64,000 nt of DNA from Rhizobium tropici CIAT 899 (GCF_000330885.1 NC_020059.1:3381501-3445500); one strand, 5' to 3'; positions 27,631 to 39,981 are shown, numbered from the stretch's first letter. A program made the numbers and translations. The notes: a model not told the origin generated them from the sequence alone.

Positions 27631-30615
27631 TCAACCGCCGAGCGCGTCCTCGAGGAACGCCGCAAGCTGCGACAGATGCTTGGACATCAGGCCCGTCGCC
27701 GGGGAGGCGGCGGCCGGACGGCCGGTGTAGCGAACGCGCTGGTACTTGGCATCGATATGGGCAAGCACCCATTCCAGATAGGGATCGATGAAGGACCATG
27801 CGCCCATGTTCTTCGGCTCTTCCTGGCACCAGACCATTTCCGCATTGCGGAAGCGACTAAGCTCGTTGATGAGCGCCTTGGCCGGGAACGGATAGAGCTG
27901 TTCGATGCGCAGCAGGTAGACATCGTCGATGCCGCGCTTCTCGCGCTCTTCCAAGAGATCGTAGTAGACCTTGCCCGAGCAGATGACGACGCGACGGATC
28001 TTGTTGTCCTTCTGCAGCTTGATCGGGCCGTCCTTGATCAGTTCGGCATCGTCCCACAGCAGGCGGTGGAACGAGCTTTCGCCGGCCATCTCCGCGAGCG
28101 TCGATACGGCACGCTTGTGGCGCAGCAGCGACTTCGGCGTCATCAGAATCAGCGGCTTGCGGAAGTCGCGCTTCAGCTGACGGCGCAGGATGTGGAAGTA
28201 GTTCGCCGGCGTCGTGACGTTGGCGACCTGCATGTTGTCTTCGGCGCAGAGCTGCAGATAGCGTTCCAGGCGAGCCGAAGAGTGCTCCGGACCCTGACCT
28301 TCATAGCCATGCGGCAGCAGGCAGACGAGGCCGGACATGCGCAGCCACTTGCGTTCGCCAGACGAGATGAACTGGTCGAAGACGACCTGCGCGCCGTTGG
28401 CGAAATCGCCGAACTGAGCTTCCCAGAGAGTCAGCGCGTTCGGACGGGCAAGCGAGTAGCCATATTCGAAGCCAAGAACCGCTTCTTCCGAGAGCATCGA
28501 GTTGATGACTTCGTAGCGGGCCTGGGTCGGCGAGAGATTGGCGAGCGGAATGTAGCGCTCTTCGGTCTCCTGATCGTAGAGAACCGAATGACGCTGCGAG
28601 AAGGTGCCGCGTTCGCAATCCTGACCGGACAGACGGATCTTGTGGCCTTCGACGACGAGCGAACCGAATGCCAGGGCTTCCGCCATGGCCCAGTCGATGC
28701 CCTCGCCGGTCTGCACCATGTTGGCGCGATTTTCCATGAAGCGCTGGATGGTGCGGTGCGCGTGGAAGCCGGCCGGGATTTCCGACAGCTTGCGACCGAT
28801 TTCCTTCAGCGACTTCATCGGCACGGCCGTCTTGCCACGGCGCTGTTCGTCGGCATTGTCGGCCGTGTGCAGACCGGACCACTCGCCGTCCAGCCAGTCG
28901 GCCTTGTTCGGCTTGTAGGACTGGCCGGCCTCGAACTCCTGCTCGAGATGGGCACGCCAATCGGCCTTCATCTTTTCGACTTCGCCTTCGGTCAGCACGC
29001 CTTCGCTGACCAGCCGCTGCGAGTAGATCTGCAGGACCGTGCTGTGGGCGCGGATGACCTTGTACATGTTCGGCTGCGTGAAGGACGGTTCATCGCCTTC
29101 GTTGTGGCCGTAGCGGCGATAGCAGAACATGTCGAGGACCACAGGCTTGTGGAACTTCATGCGGAATTCGGTCGCGATCTTCGCGGCGTAGACGACCGCT
29201 TCCGGATCGTCGCCGTTGACGTGGAAGATCGGCGCTTCGATCATCTTGGCGACGTCGGACGGATAGGGCGACGAACGCGAGAAGGCCGGATTGGTGGTGA
29301 AGCCGATCTGGTTGTTGATGATGACGTGCATCGTACCGGCAACGCGATGGCCGCGCAGACCGGAAAGACCGAGGATTTCGGCAACGACGCCCTGGCCAGC
29401 GAAAGCCGCGTCGCCATGAATCAGCAGCGGCACGACCTTGGCGCGCTCGGACAGCGGGATGATGTCGCCGTCCCATTGGGTGGCGCCCATGTCCTGCTTG
29501 GCGCGGGCCTTGCCCATGACGACCGGATTGACGATTTCGAGATGCGACGGGTTTGCCGTCAGCGAGACGTGCACCTTCGCGCCATCGAAATCGCGGTCCG
29601 AAGAAGCGCCGAGATGGTACTTGACGTCGCCCGAGCCTTCGACTTCGTCCGGCGCGTAGGAGCCGCCCTTGAACTCGTGGAAAATGGCGCGGTGCGGTTT
29701 GCCCATGACCTGGGACAGCACGTTCAGACGGCCGCGGTGAGCCATGCCGAAGACGGCTTCGCGAAGACCGAGCTGGCTGCCGCTCTTGAGGATCTGTTCG
29801 AGCGCCGGGATCAGCGATTCGCCGCCGTCGAGACCGAAGCGCTTGGTGCCCTTGAACTTGACGTCGAGGAACTGCTCATAGCCTTCGGCTTCGATGACCT
29901 TCTGGAGGATGGCCTTCTTGCGCTCGGGGTTGAAAGCGATGCCCTTGTCCGGACCTTCGATGCGCTCTTGAATCCATGCTTTTTCCTCCGGATTGGAGAT
30001 ATGCATGAATTCGACGCCGAGGGTGGAGCAGTAGGTGCGCTCGAGGATCCCGATCATCTCGCGAACGGTCGCGAATTCGAGGCCGAGTACGTTGTCGATG
30101 AAGATCTTGCGGTCGAAGTCGGCCTCGGTGAAACCATAGGCTTCCGGCGACAGCTCCTTGTAGTCTTCGACCGGAGCGGCGATGCCGAGCGGATCGAGCT
30201 TGGCGTGCAGGTGGCCGCGCATGCGATAGGCGCGGATCATCATGATGGCGCGGACGCTGTCGCGCGTCGCCTGCAGCACGTCGGTCGCGCTCGCCGGCGT
30301 ACCGGCGGTTTCCGCCTTCGCCTTCAGCTTGGTTTCGATGACCTTTTCGACCACGCCCCAGTCGCCGTCGAGCGCGGAAACCAGATCGCCCTTTGCCGGG
30401 ATCGGCCAGTTCTTGCGCTGCCAAGAGGCGCCCTTCGCTGCCTTCCTCACATCGTCGGGGCTATCCTCGAGCGCCTTGAAGAAAGACCGCCATTCGTCGG
30501 AGACCGATGAAGGATCGTCCTCGTAGCGCGCGTAGAGCTGCTCGATATAGGCAGCATTGGCGCCATCCAGGAACGAGGTGATCTGAAATTGCTCGTTGGC
30601 TTCTTGCCTTGCCAT
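27631..30615 (-). CDS. sucA: 2-oxoglutarate dehydrogenase E1
   Basis: I start it at ATG 30615 (MARQEANEQFQITSFLDGANAAYIEQLYARYEDDP), giving 994 residues, the rhizobial size. The opening matches the OdhA N-terminal segment that binds the E2 core. Thiamine diphosphate sites include GMAHRGRLNVLSQVMGKPHRAIFHEF and the GDAAFAGQGVV Mg/ThDP motif. It decarboxylates 2-oxoglutarate and succinylates lipoyl-E2. The frame to 30705 adds 30 codons that look non-native. Confidence 0.98.
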   Translation of the reverse strand: MARQEANEQFQITSFLDGANAAYIEQLYARYEDDPSSVSDEWRSFFKALEDSPDDVRKAAKGASWQRKNWPIPAKGDLVSALDGDWGVVEKVIETKLKAKAETAGTPASATDVLQATRDSVRAIMMIRAYRMRGHLHAKLDPLGIAAPVEDYKELSPEAYGFTEADFDRKIFIDNVLGLEFATVREMIGILERTYCSTLGVEFMHISNPEEKAWIQERIEGPDKGIAFNPERKKAILQKVIEAEGYEQFLDVKFKGTKRFGLDGGESLIPALEQILKSGSQLGLREAVFGMAHRGRLNVLSQVMGKPHRAIFHEFKGGSYAPDEVEGSGDVKYHLGASSDRDFDGAKVHVSLTANPSHLEIVNPVVMGKARAKQDMGATQWDGDIIPLSERAKVVPLLIHGDAAFAGQGVVAEILGLSGLRGHRVAGTMHVIINNQIGFTTNPAFSRSSPYPSDVAKMIEAPIFHVNGDDPEAVVYAAKIATEFRMKFHKPVVLDMFCYRRYGHNEGDEPSFTQPNMYKVIRAHSTVLQIYSQRLVSEGVLTEGEVEKMKADWRAHLEQEFEAGQSYKPNKADWLDGEWSGLHTADNADEQRRGKTAVPMKSLKEIGRKLSEIPAGFHAHRTIQRFMENRANMVQTGEGIDWAMAEALAFGSLVVEGHKIRLSGQDCERGTFSQRHSVLYDQETEERYIPLANLSPTQARYEVINSMLSEEAVLGFEYGYSLARPNALTLWEAQFGDFANGAQVVFDQFISSGERKWLRMSGLVCLLPHGYEGQGPEHSSARLERYLQLCAEDNMQVANVTTPANYFHILRRQLKRDFRKPLILMTPKSLLRHKRAVSTLAEMAGESSFHRLLWDDAELIKDGPIKLQKDNKIRRVVICSGKVYYDLLEEREKRGIDDVYLLRIEQLYPFPAKALINELSRFRNAEMVWCQEEPKNMGAWSFIDPYLEWVLAHIDAKYQRVRYTGRPAAASPATGLMSKHLSQLAAFLEDALGG

Positions 30616-30739
30616 GGTGAATCTGCGGGCGCTCTCGCCCGTCTCCCAACTTGTTTGCATTGCCGGTTTTCGGGTCCCCGGCGACCGTATTTCGTTCACA
30701 GCCATGAAGGCCGCAGCTATGCACTTGCAAATGTCGAAA

Positions 30740-30773
30740 CCGGACGGGACAAGGCGACTGCCGCCCCGTCCGG
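30740..30773 (-). promoter_or_regulatory. Intercistronic hairpin between sucD and sucA
   Basis: Perfect 9-base arms (CCGGACGGG at 30740-30748, CCCGTCCGG at 30765-30773) flank a 16-base loop, 17 bases past the sucD stop and 125 before sucA. On the transcribed strand it is followed by only three T, so it could attenuate, mark an mRNA processing site or stabilise the upstream message. Confidence 0.45.
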
Positions 30774-30790
30774 CCTTGCTATAGGTAGGC

Positions 30791-31693
30791 TCAGCCCTTC
30801 AGGACTTCCACCAGCGTCTTGCCGAGACGCGCCGGCGACGGCGACACGCGGATGCCCGCCGCCTCCATCGCTGCGATCTTGTCTTCCGCGCCGCCCTTGC
30901 CGCCGGAAATCACGGCGCCCGCGTGGCCCATGGTGCGGCCAGGAGGTGCCGTGCGGCCGGCGATGAAGCCGACCATCGGCTTCTTGCGGCCCTTCTTGGC
31001 TTCGTCCTTGAGGAACTGCGCGGCTTCTTCTTCAGCCGAACCGCCGATTTCGCCGATCATGATGATCGACTTGGTTTCGTCGTCGGCGAGGAACATTTCC
31101 AGGATGTCGATGAATTCGGTGCCCTTGACCGGGTCGCCGCCGATGCCGACAGCCGTCGTCTGGCCGAGACCTTCATTGGTGGTCTGGAACACGGCTTCGT
31201 AGGTCAGCGTGCCGGAACGCGAGAGAACGCCGACGGAGCCCTTCTTGAAGATGGAGCCCGGCATGATGCCGATCTTGCATTCGTTCGGGGTGAGAACGCC
31301 GGGGCAGTTCGGTCCGATCAGACGCGACTTCGACCTGATCAGGCGGTCCTTGACCTTGACCATGTCGGCAACCGGAATGCCTTCCGTGATGCAGACGATC
31401 AGCGGGATCTCGGCTTCGATCGCTTCGAGGATCGCAGCCGCAGCACCTGCCGGCGGTACGTAGATGACCGAGGCGTTGGCGCCGGTCGCGTCCTTGCCTT
31501 CGGCGACGGACTTGAAGATCGGCAGCTTTTCGCCGTCCTTGCCGGTCCAGGTTTCACCGCCCTTGGAAGGGTGGATACCGCCGACCATCTTCGTGCCGTG
31601 ATAGGCAAGCGCCTGTTCGGTGTGGAAGGTACCGGTCTTGCCGGTCAGGCCCTGAACCAGAACCTTGGTGTCTTTGTTGATGAGAATAGACAT
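30791..31693 (-). CDS. sucD: Succinyl-CoA synthetase alpha subunit
   Basis: This 300-residue protein has the CoA-binding N-terminal domain ([27 protein letters not shown] region), [26 protein letters not shown], and the phosphorylated His257 in [11 protein letters not shown]. With SucC it makes ATP or GTP from succinyl-CoA. It follows a DUF1579 gene rather than sucC directly, an inserted arrangement. Confidence 0.98.
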   Translation of the reverse strand: MSILINKDTKVLVQGLTGKTGTFHTEQALAYHGTKMVGGIHPSKGGETWTGKDGEKLPIFKSVAEGKDATGANASVIYVPPAGAAAAILEAIEAEIPLIVCITEGIPVADMVKVKDRLIRSKSRLIGPNCPGVLTPNECKIGIMPGSIFKKGSVGVLSRSGTLTYEAVFQTTNEGLGQTTAVGIGGDPVKGTEFIDILEMFLADDETKSIIMIGEIGGSAEEEAAQFLKDEAKKGRKKPMVGFIAGRTAPPGRTMGHAGAVISGGKGGAEDKIAAMEAAGIRVSPSPARLGKTLVEVLKG

Positions 31694-31705
31694 GCGAGGC
31701 CTTTG

Positions 31706-32197
31706 TTACGAGAGGTTGGAAGACGCGGAGGCAACGCGGCGATATAAGCCGCTGACGACCTCCTGCCATGTATCGCTGCCGGCGGGCGAGAACGTGACGC
31801 CCATGCGGTAGCAGTCTTCATTTTCGAACTGGAAGAGAGTGCGCTGCTGACCGCGCGGCGAGACCTTGGTCAGGACAAGCTTGTCGTCGATCCATTCGCC
31901 GGAGGCCGGCGCGGCGGGCGTAAAGCCCACCGTATCGAACTGATAGAGCTTGTAGGCCTGATCCGCGGCGTCGAAGCCGAGAATGTTCCGGGCTTCGAAC
32001 GAGGTGCTGCCGTCCCGCGTCTGCACGTAGCGCTGTTCGACGAAAAATCCGCCGAACAGACACTCAGCCGTGAGCTGCGCGGTTGCCGTGCCTTCCTTCG
32101 TCCAGGCCGAAGCCGCGACACGCTCTTCCCCTTCCCAGGTGCCGGCAAAGGCACCGAGGCGAAGATGAGCAGCCGTTGGAGCGAAGGAAGCAGCCAT
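31706..32197 (-). CDS. DUF1579 family protein
   Basis: The 163-residue soluble protein resembles DUF1579: [15 protein letters not shown] near the N-terminus, [36 protein letters not shown], and a lipocalin-like run of beta strands. Function is unknown. It lies five bases after sucC and 12 before sucD, so it is translated within the succinyl-CoA synthetase transcript, splitting two subunits that are usually adjacent. Confidence 0.75.
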   Translation of the reverse strand: MAASFAPTAAHLRLGAFAGTWEGEERVAASAWTKEGTATAQLTAECLFGGFFVEQRYVQTRDGSTSFEARNILGFDAADQAYKLYQFDTVGFTPAAPASGEWIDDKLVLTKVSPRGQQRTLFQFENEDCYRMGVTFSPAGSDTWQEVVSGLYRRVASASSNLS

Positions 32198-32202
32198 CCC
32201 GA

Positions 32203-33396
<1,194 letters not shown>

Positions 33397-33423
33397 GGGT
33401 CTATCCCTGTTGGAACGGCTAGA

Positions 33424-34515
<1,092 letters not shown>

Positions 34516-34530
34516 TTAGATCGAAAAATT

Positions 34531-34546
34531 CTTACGTAAACGTAAG
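34531..34546 (-). promoter_or_regulatory. Palindromic operator candidate upstream of mdh-suc operon
   Basis: CTTACGT (34531-34537) and ACGTAAG (34540-34546) are perfect inverted 7-base arms around AA. On the minus strand they overlap TTGACT (34550-34545), a possible -35 box about 160 bases before mdh. The TTACGTTTACGTAA shape resembles operators of MerR-type (LiuR-like) regulators as I remember them. The regulator identity is inference. No good -10 is visible at 17 bases. Confidence 0.5.
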
Positions 34547-34565
34547 TCAATCCGTCACCGATTTG

Positions 34566-35729
34566 TTACTCGGCGGCCCGTCTTGCCGGAGTCTGGGCGA
34601 GATATTCGGCGCTGCGCATCTCGAAAAGCCGGGATGCGGTCCGGTCGAATTCGAAGCCTTCGGTGCCCCGACGCTCCACGAGCAGATCTTCCGGCATCGC
34701 GGCTGCGGAGACGTAAAGCCGAATATTATGATCGTAGAGCGTATCGATCAAAATGATGAAACGCTTCGTTTGATTCCGCTTGTTCGGACCAAGCTTCGGC
34801 ACATGATCGAGAAAGATCGTATCGAAACGCTCCGCGATGGCGAGAAAATCGGCAGGCCCGAGCGGCGCGTCGCAAAGATCGGCGAAGGAAAAACGCGCCA
34901 TGCGATCGATGGCGAGCGGGACATGGATGGAACGCCCCTTCATCGGGATCTCCGTCGGCTGCGCCTTGCGTCCATGCAGCCCCTGCATCCAGGAGGCGTC
35001 CATCGCCATGTCGGTACGCTGGTCAAGCGGAGTGAGATAGACCGGCTGGCTGTTCAGCTTCTCCATGCGGTAATCGGTCGGCGAATCCAGCGTCACGATA
35101 TCGACATGCTTCTTCAAGAGATCGATAAAGGGCAGGAAAAGGCCACGATTGAGCCCGTCACGATAGAGATTGTCCGGCTCGACATTCGAGGTGGCGATCA
35201 GCACGCAGCCGAGCGAAAACAGCTCGGAAAACAGCCGCGAGAGGATCATCGCGTCGGCAATGTCGGTGACCGTGAATTCATCGAAGCACAACAGTTCGGC
35301 TTCGGCGTAGAGATCGGCGGCAACTGGCGGTATGGGGTCGGTCTGCTTCGTCTCGCCGCTCTTGAATTTCAGCCGCTGCGCCGCAATCCGGTTGTGCACA
35401 TCGTTCATGAACTCGAAAAAATGCGCCCGGCGCTTTTTCGGGCAGGGTGCCATTGCGAAGAACATGTCCATCAACATGGTCTTGCCGCGGCCGACGCTGC
35501 CGTGAATATAGAGGCCGTTGATCGTCTCGGCCGATTTCTTGCGCGCGGCAAACATCCAGCCCAGCGCGCTGGACTTTGCCGCGGGCCGCTTCCGCTTGAG
35601 ATCGGCAAGCACGCGGTCCAGCTTTTTCGCCACACCCATCTGCGCCGAATCCAATTGAAGGGATCCGGACGCCGTCAGCGCCTTCAGCTGTTCGCAGACG
35701 CTGATCGAGTAATCTGGCATGGGCTGCAT
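34566..35729 (-). CDS. zapE: ZapE / AFG1-like ATPase
   Basis: I start it at ATG 35729 (MQPMPDYSISVCEQLKALTASG), giving 387 residues. An internal ATG follows three codons later. The P-loop is GSVGRGKTMLMD, with LLCFDEFTVTDIADAMIL as Walker B and LIATSNVEPDNLYRDGLNR as sensor 1. In E. coli ZapE links to the Z-ring under stress. In mitochondria AFG1 handles respiratory-complex proteins. Its place beside mdh-suc and near sdh is common in alphaproteobacteria. Confidence 0.93.
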   Translation of the reverse strand: MQPMPDYSISVCEQLKALTASGSLQLDSAQMGVAKKLDRVLADLKRKRPAAKSSALGWMFAARKKSAETINGLYIHGSVGRGKTMLMDMFFAMAPCPKKRRAHFFEFMNDVHNRIAAQRLKFKSGETKQTDPIPPVAADLYAEAELLCFDEFTVTDIADAMILSRLFSELFSLGCVLIATSNVEPDNLYRDGLNRGLFLPFIDLLKKHVDIVTLDSPTDYRMEKLNSQPVYLTPLDQRTDMAMDASWMQGLHGRKAQPTEIPMKGRSIHVPLAIDRMARFSFADLCDAPLGPADFLAIAERFDTIFLDHVPKLGPNKRNQTKRFIILIDTLYDHNIRLYVSAAAMPEDLLVERRGTEGFEFDRTASRLFEMRSAEYLAQTPARRAAE

Positions 35730-35792
35730 GGGGAAATATCCGCCTGTGCAAATGGGGACGCATCCAGAGAATGCCGCCCCTTTCAAATAAGC

Positions 35793-36323
35793 TTATCGGC
35801 TGAGGCTGAGCGGTTGACCGGAGGCGGTCGAACCGTCAAAGCGCGAAGCGGCCGTCTTGTAGACCGTACCGATCGTCGAGCCGTCACGATTCTTCAACAG
35901 GACCTGCTTGCCGGAAACCTCCCACGAACCCATCGAGGTCAGCTCGCCAGCGCAACCGCGCGTGCCACCGCGCGAGCCGCTGCCGAGGTTCGTCAGCGTC
36001 AGGAACATGTCGCAGCTCGATCCGCCGTTGCTGACCTTCCAGCTGCCGACCATCGATTCCTTCGTGACATCCATGGCGGACGCCGCCATCGCCTGCTGCT
36101 GTGCTGGATTGGCTGCATTCGGCGCGCTCGCGGGAGCGGCCGGGAACTGCGAACCGTTGCCGGCGCCTGCGGGCGGAAGCTGGCTGGATTGTACGGAAGG
36201 AACAGGCTGAGCCTGCAGTGGCGGCGGAGAAGAATAACTGTCGTTGTTGTATGCCGTGCGCTGGCAACCGGCAAGCGACAGGCCAATCGCCGCAGCCGTC
36301 ACTGCATATCTAAACTGCATCAT
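35793..36323 (-). CDS. Outer-membrane lipoprotein, Omp19 / AprI-Inh protease-inhibitor family
   Basis: I start it at ATG 36323 ([23 protein letters not shown]), giving 176 residues. The lipobox LAGC puts the lipidated Cys at residue 20. A long Pro/Gln/Ala linker leads to a C-terminal beta-barrel-like domain ([20 protein letters not shown]...[26 protein letters not shown]...PLSLSR) closely patterned on Brucella Omp19, a protease-inhibitor-fold lipoprotein. The two Cys of this domain (SSCDM, RGCAG) probably pair. It has its own upstream promoter. Confidence 0.88.
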   Translation of the reverse strand: MMQFRYAVTAAAIGLSLAGCQRTAYNNDSYSSPPPLQAQPVPSVQSSQLPPAGAGNGSQFPAAPASAPNAANPAQQQAMAASAMDVTKESMVGSWKVSNGGSSCDMFLTLTNLGSGSRGGTRGCAGELTSMGSWEVSGKQVLLKNRDGSTIGTVYKTAASRFDGSTASGQPLSLSR

Positions 36324-36382
36324 CACACTCCTAAATGATTGTCCACCGCTGACATCGGCAAAGTGATATTTAATGATGTCCG

Positions 36383-36411
36383 AATTATCGTATTTCACTT
36401 TGGTTAATCAA
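36383..36411 (-). promoter_or_regulatory. Promoter of the Omp19-like gene
   Basis: On the minus strand, TTGATT (36411-36406) and ATAATT (36388-36383) are separated by 17 bases (or GATAAT with 16), about 60 bases before the start codon. This is a good sigma-70-type match in an AT-rich gap and the only obvious promoter for the lipoprotein. Confidence 0.6.
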
Positions 36412-36465
36412 GTCGATACCGCCAGAAATTACGGTAGGCCATAGCTGGACAAGAATCGGGTGGTT

Positions 36466-37272
36466 TCAAGGCGTCGCCTGCCGAACCTCGTCCCGATAGA
36501 AGCGGTCGGCAAATTCCTGCATGCTTTTGTCGCGTGCTTGCTCTTCCCGGAACACTCCTGAGAAGTTGGAATAGCGTACGAGCGAGGCTGATAAAAACGC
36601 CGTGATGGGCGATGGCGGCACGCCTTCTCCCATTTCACGCGTCTCCTTCTTGACTGCCACCAATTGCATAATGCTGGTCCGAATGTCTTGGGCGATATCG
36701 ATATCCGCCAAACATTCGAGCATGTTCATCGGCGGCAACTTGGCAAAGTCCGTTTGCCGCATCCATTCCAGCGCTATCGCCGGACGGATGGAATAGAGCA
36801 GCTTCTTCAGACGGATGGGCGCAGCCTCATTATCTGGCTGTTGCTGCTTCAGAAGCCCAATATAGTGCCGAGCAACCTTCTCCGGCACCATGATCACATC
36901 AAGCAAAGTACTGAGACGGCTACGAAAGCCGGCCTCCTCCTCATAGACGATCGGCGACTTCAACCATTCGACAAGGACAGCGTTACCCTTGAGCGCCAAC
37001 AGAAGAGCCTTACGCAGGTCCCACCCACCGGTATCAATATCACCGACGATCGGAAATTCGATGACATCGCGAGGCGGGAACAAGGTCAGATGATGTCGCT
37101 TCGGCCTGACATAAACGAAGCGGCAATCGTAATCGCTGTCGGGCGAGGGAAAACCCCATGCACGGCTGCCGCTTTCGATGGCAAAGCCGATCCGAATACC
37201 CTCGGCCTTGATCGAAGCAAGCCGTGAACGAATTTCGGCCACAGCCTCCGGCGCAAAGCCTTCCATCGTCAT
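36466..37272 (-). CDS. RlaP/YcgL-type nucleotidyltransferase
   Basis: The 268-residue protein opens a DNA-polymerase-beta-like fold: GFAIESGSRAWGFPSPDSDYDCRFVYV carries the GS motif and the metal-binding Asp pair (DSDYD). DLRKALLLALKGNAVLVEWLKSP follows, as in COG3541 proteins. The RlaP family has been linked by genome context to RNA repair with ligases and phosphatases, but no such partners are here. The biochemical target is unproven. It follows sdhB on the same strand by about 48 bases, so could be read through from sdh. Confidence 0.82.
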   Translation of the reverse strand: MTMEGFAPEAVAEIRSRLASIKAEGIRIGFAIESGSRAWGFPSPDSDYDCRFVYVRPKRHHLTLFPPRDVIEFPIVGDIDTGGWDLRKALLLALKGNAVLVEWLKSPIVYEEEAGFRSRLSTLLDVIMVPEKVARHYIGLLKQQQPDNEAAPIRLKKLLYSIRPAIALEWMRQTDFAKLPPMNMLECLADIDIAQDIRTSIMQLVAVKKETREMGEGVPPSPITAFLSASLVRYSNFSGVFREEQARDKSMQEFADRFYRDEVRQATP

Positions 37273-37320
37273 GCAAACATCATCCTCGTCGCCCGAAGCC
37301 GGCGAATGGGTGACGGCGGG

Positions 37321-38100
37321 TCAGACCCGCCGCTCGACCATCATCTTCTTGATTTCGGCGATCGCCTTGGCCGGATTCAGACCCTTCGGGCAGGTCTGGG
37401 CGCAGTTCATGATCGTATGGCAGCGATAGAGGCGGAACGGATCCTCGAGATTGTCGAGACGCTCGCCCTTGGCTTCGTCTCTGGAATCGATCAGCCAACG
37501 ATAGGCCTGTAGCAGAACGGCCGGACCGAGGTAACGGTCGCCGTTCCACCAATAGCTCGGACAGGAGGTCGAGCAGCAGGCGCACAGAATGCACTCGTAG
37601 AGGCCGTCGAGCTTCAGGCGGTCCTCATGGCTCTGCTTCCATTCCTTAGCCGGCGGCGGCGATACCGTCTTCAGCCAAGGTTCGATCGAGCGGTGCTGGG
37701 CATAAAAATTCGTCAGATCCGGCACGAGGTCCTTGACGACGGGCATGTGCGGCAGCGGATAGACCTTCACCGTGCCCTTGATCTCGTCCAGACCCTTGGT
37801 GCAGGCGAGCGTGTTGGTGCCGTCGATGTTCATCGCGCAGGAGCCGCAAATGCCTTCGCGGCAGGAGCGGCGCAGGGTCAGCGTCGGGTCGATGTTGTTC
37901 TTGATGTAGAGCAGGCCATCGAGCACCATCGGGCCGCAATCGTCGATATCGATATAGTAGGTATCGATGCTCGGGTTCTGGCCGTCATCCGGGCTCCAGC
38001 GATAGACGCGGAATTCGCGCGTGTTCTTGGCGCCGACCGGCTTCGGCCAGACCTTGCCTTCGCGCATCTGAGAGTTCTTGGGGAGAGCGAGTTCAACCAT
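37321..38100 (-). CDS. sdhB: Succinate dehydrogenase iron-sulfur subunit
   Basis: This 259-residue subunit carries three clusters: [2Fe-2S] in [21 protein letters not shown], and [4Fe-4S]/[3Fe-4S] in [15 protein letters not shown] and [17 protein letters not shown]. It passes electrons from SdhA FAD to the membrane anchor and quinone. It is the last gene of sdhCDAB, starting 17 bases after sdhA. Full length. Confidence 0.99.
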   Translation of the reverse strand: MVELALPKNSQMREGKVWPKPVGAKNTREFRVYRWSPDDGQNPSIDTYYIDIDDCGPMVLDGLLYIKNNIDPTLTLRRSCREGICGSCAMNIDGTNTLACTKGLDEIKGTVKVYPLPHMPVVKDLVPDLTNFYAQHRSIEPWLKTVSPPPAKEWKQSHEDRLKLDGLYECILCACCSTSCPSYWWNGDRYLGPAVLLQAYRWLIDSRDEAKGERLDNLEDPFRLYRCHTIMNCAQTCPKGLNPAKAIAEIKKMMVERRV

Positions 38101-38117
38101 GGTCAGTTCCTCTCAGA

Positions 38118-39974
38118 TCAGTACACGCGAGCCTTCGGCTCGATCTTGTGCGGATCGATGCCTTCGGCGATCAGGTCGGTGTGAACCGGACGATAGTCCA
38201 GCTTCACGTCGCCTGCCTCGTTGACCCAGGCAAGCGTATGCTTGCGCCAGTTTTCGTCGTCGCGGCCGGCGAACTTGCCCTCGGTATAGTCTTCGCGAGC
38301 ATGCGAGCCGCGGCTTTCCTTGCGCGCCTCGGCGCCGTAGATCGTCGTGATGGCGTTGGCCATCAGATTGTGGAGTTCAAGCGTTTCGACGAGGTCGGAA
38401 TTCCAGATCAGCGAACGGTCGGTGACCTTGATGTCAGACATTTCACCCCAGATTTCCGAAAGACGGCGGCAGCCGGATTCCAGCGATTCCTGGGTGCGGA
38501 ACACGGCCGCATCTTCCTGCATGGCGCGCTGCATCTTTTCGCGCAATGCTGCCGTCGGCGTCGAGCCGCTGGCGTGACGCAAGCGATCGAAGCGTTCCAT
38601 GATCTTGTCGCAGGCCGCGACATTGACCGGAGGAACCGGGCCGACGCGGTCGATGACCTGGCCGGCGCGGATGGCGGCGGCGCGGCCGAAGACCACAAGG
38701 TCGATCAGCGAGTTGGAGCCGAGGCGATTGGCGCCATGCACCGAAGCGCAGCCAGCTTCACCGACAGCCATCAGGCCCGGCAGCACGCGCTCGGGATTGT
38801 TGCTGTCGGCATTCAGCACTTCGCCCCAATAGTTCGTCGGAATGCCGCCCATGTTGTAGTGAACGGTCGGCAGGACGGGGATCGGGTCACGGGTCACATC
38901 AACGCCGGCGAAGATGCGGGCGCTCTCGGAAATGCCCGGGAGGCGCTCATGCAGCACGGCCGGATCGAGATGGTCGAGATGCAGGAAGATGTGATCCTTG
39001 TTCTTGCCGACGCCGCGACCCTCACGGATCTCAAGCGTCATGCAACGTGAAACGACGTCACGCGAGGCAAGGTCCTTCGCCGAAGGAGCATAGCGCTCCA
39101 TGAAGCGCTCGCCCTCGGAATTGACCAGATAACCGCCTTCGCCGCGCGCGCCTTCGGTGATGAGGCAGCCCGAACCGTAGATGCCGGTCGGATGGAACTG
39201 CACGAACTCCATGTCCTGCAGCGGCAGGCCGGCGCGGGCCACCATGCCGCCGCCGTCGCCGGTGCAGGTATGGGCAGACGTTGCCGAGAAATAGGCGCGG
39301 CCGTAACCGCCGGTCGCCAGCACCACCATCTTGGCGGCGAAGCGATGGATCGTGCCGTCATCCAGGCACCAGGCGACGACGCCGGTGCAGCGGCTGCCAT
39401 CGTCGGACATGATGAGGTCGAGCGCGAAATATTCGATGAAGAATTCCGCATTGTTGCGCAGCGACTGGCCATAGAGCGTGTGCAGGATGGCGTGGCCGGT
39501 ACGGTCGGCGGCCGCGCAGGTGCGCTGCACCGGCGGTCCCTCGCCGAAATTCTGCATGTGGCCGCCGAACGGGCGCTGGTAGATCTTGCCTTCTTCGTTG
39601 CGCGAGAAAGGCACGCCGTAATGCTCAAGCTCGTAAACGGCCTTCGGCGCCTCCATGACCATGTACTGCATCGCGTCGACGTCGCCGAGCCAGTCGGAGC
39701 CCTTGACGGTGTCGTAGAGATGCCACTGCCAGCTGTCCGGCGTCATGTTCTGCAGCGAGGCGGCAATGCCGCCCTGGGCCGCGACGGTATGCGAGCGCGT
39801 CGGGAAGACCTTGGTGATGCAGGCGGTGCGGAAGCCCTGCTCGGCCATGCCGAGCGTGGCGCGCAGCCCGGCGCCGCCGGCGCCGACGACGATCACGTCA
39901 TAGGAGTGATCGATATATTTGTAGGCTTTCCCGTTCTGGGCAGCCCCATTCTGAGCGGATGAGTTCGGTGCCAT
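38118..39974 (-). CDS. sdhA: Succinate dehydrogenase flavoprotein subunit
   Basis: This 618-residue protein has the FAD dinucleotide fold GAGGAG (31-36), covalent-FAD His62 in [11 protein letters not shown], and the conserved [23 protein letters not shown] active-site block. It oxidises succinate to fumarate. An Asn/Gln/Ala-rich N-terminus ([20 protein letters not shown]) precedes the fold. It starts seven bases after sdhD. Confidence 0.99.
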   Translation of the reverse strand: MAPNSSAQNGAAQNGKAYKYIDHSYDVIVVGAGGAGLRATLGMAEQGFRTACITKVFPTRSHTVAAQGGIAASLQNMTPDSWQWHLYDTVKGSDWLGDVDAMQYMVMEAPKAVYELEHYGVPFSRNEEGKIYQRPFGGHMQNFGEGPPVQRTCAAADRTGHAILHTLYGQSLRNNAEFFIEYFALDLIMSDDGSRCTGVVAWCLDDGTIHRFAAKMVVLATGGYGRAYFSATSAHTCTGDGGGMVARAGLPLQDMEFVQFHPTGIYGSGCLITEGARGEGGYLVNSEGERFMERYAPSAKDLASRDVVSRCMTLEIREGRGVGKNKDHIFLHLDHLDPAVLHERLPGISESARIFAGVDVTRDPIPVLPTVHYNMGGIPTNYWGEVLNADSNNPERVLPGLMAVGEAGCASVHGANRLGSNSLIDLVVFGRAAAIRAGQVIDRVGPVPPVNVAACDKIMERFDRLRHASGSTPTAALREKMQRAMQEDAAVFRTQESLESGCRRLSEIWGEMSDIKVTDRSLIWNSDLVETLELHNLMANAITTIYGAEARKESRGSHAREDYTEGKFAGRDDENWRKHTLAWVNEAGDVKLDYRPVHTDLIAEGIDPHKIEPKARVY

Positions 39975-39981
39975 GATGCAA

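Noticed and set aside
27487..30510. Very long open frame on the plus strand opposite sucA (about 1000 codons).
   Set aside because: It is the antisense shadow of a GC-rich conserved gene, rich in Arg/Asp/Gly with no domain pattern.
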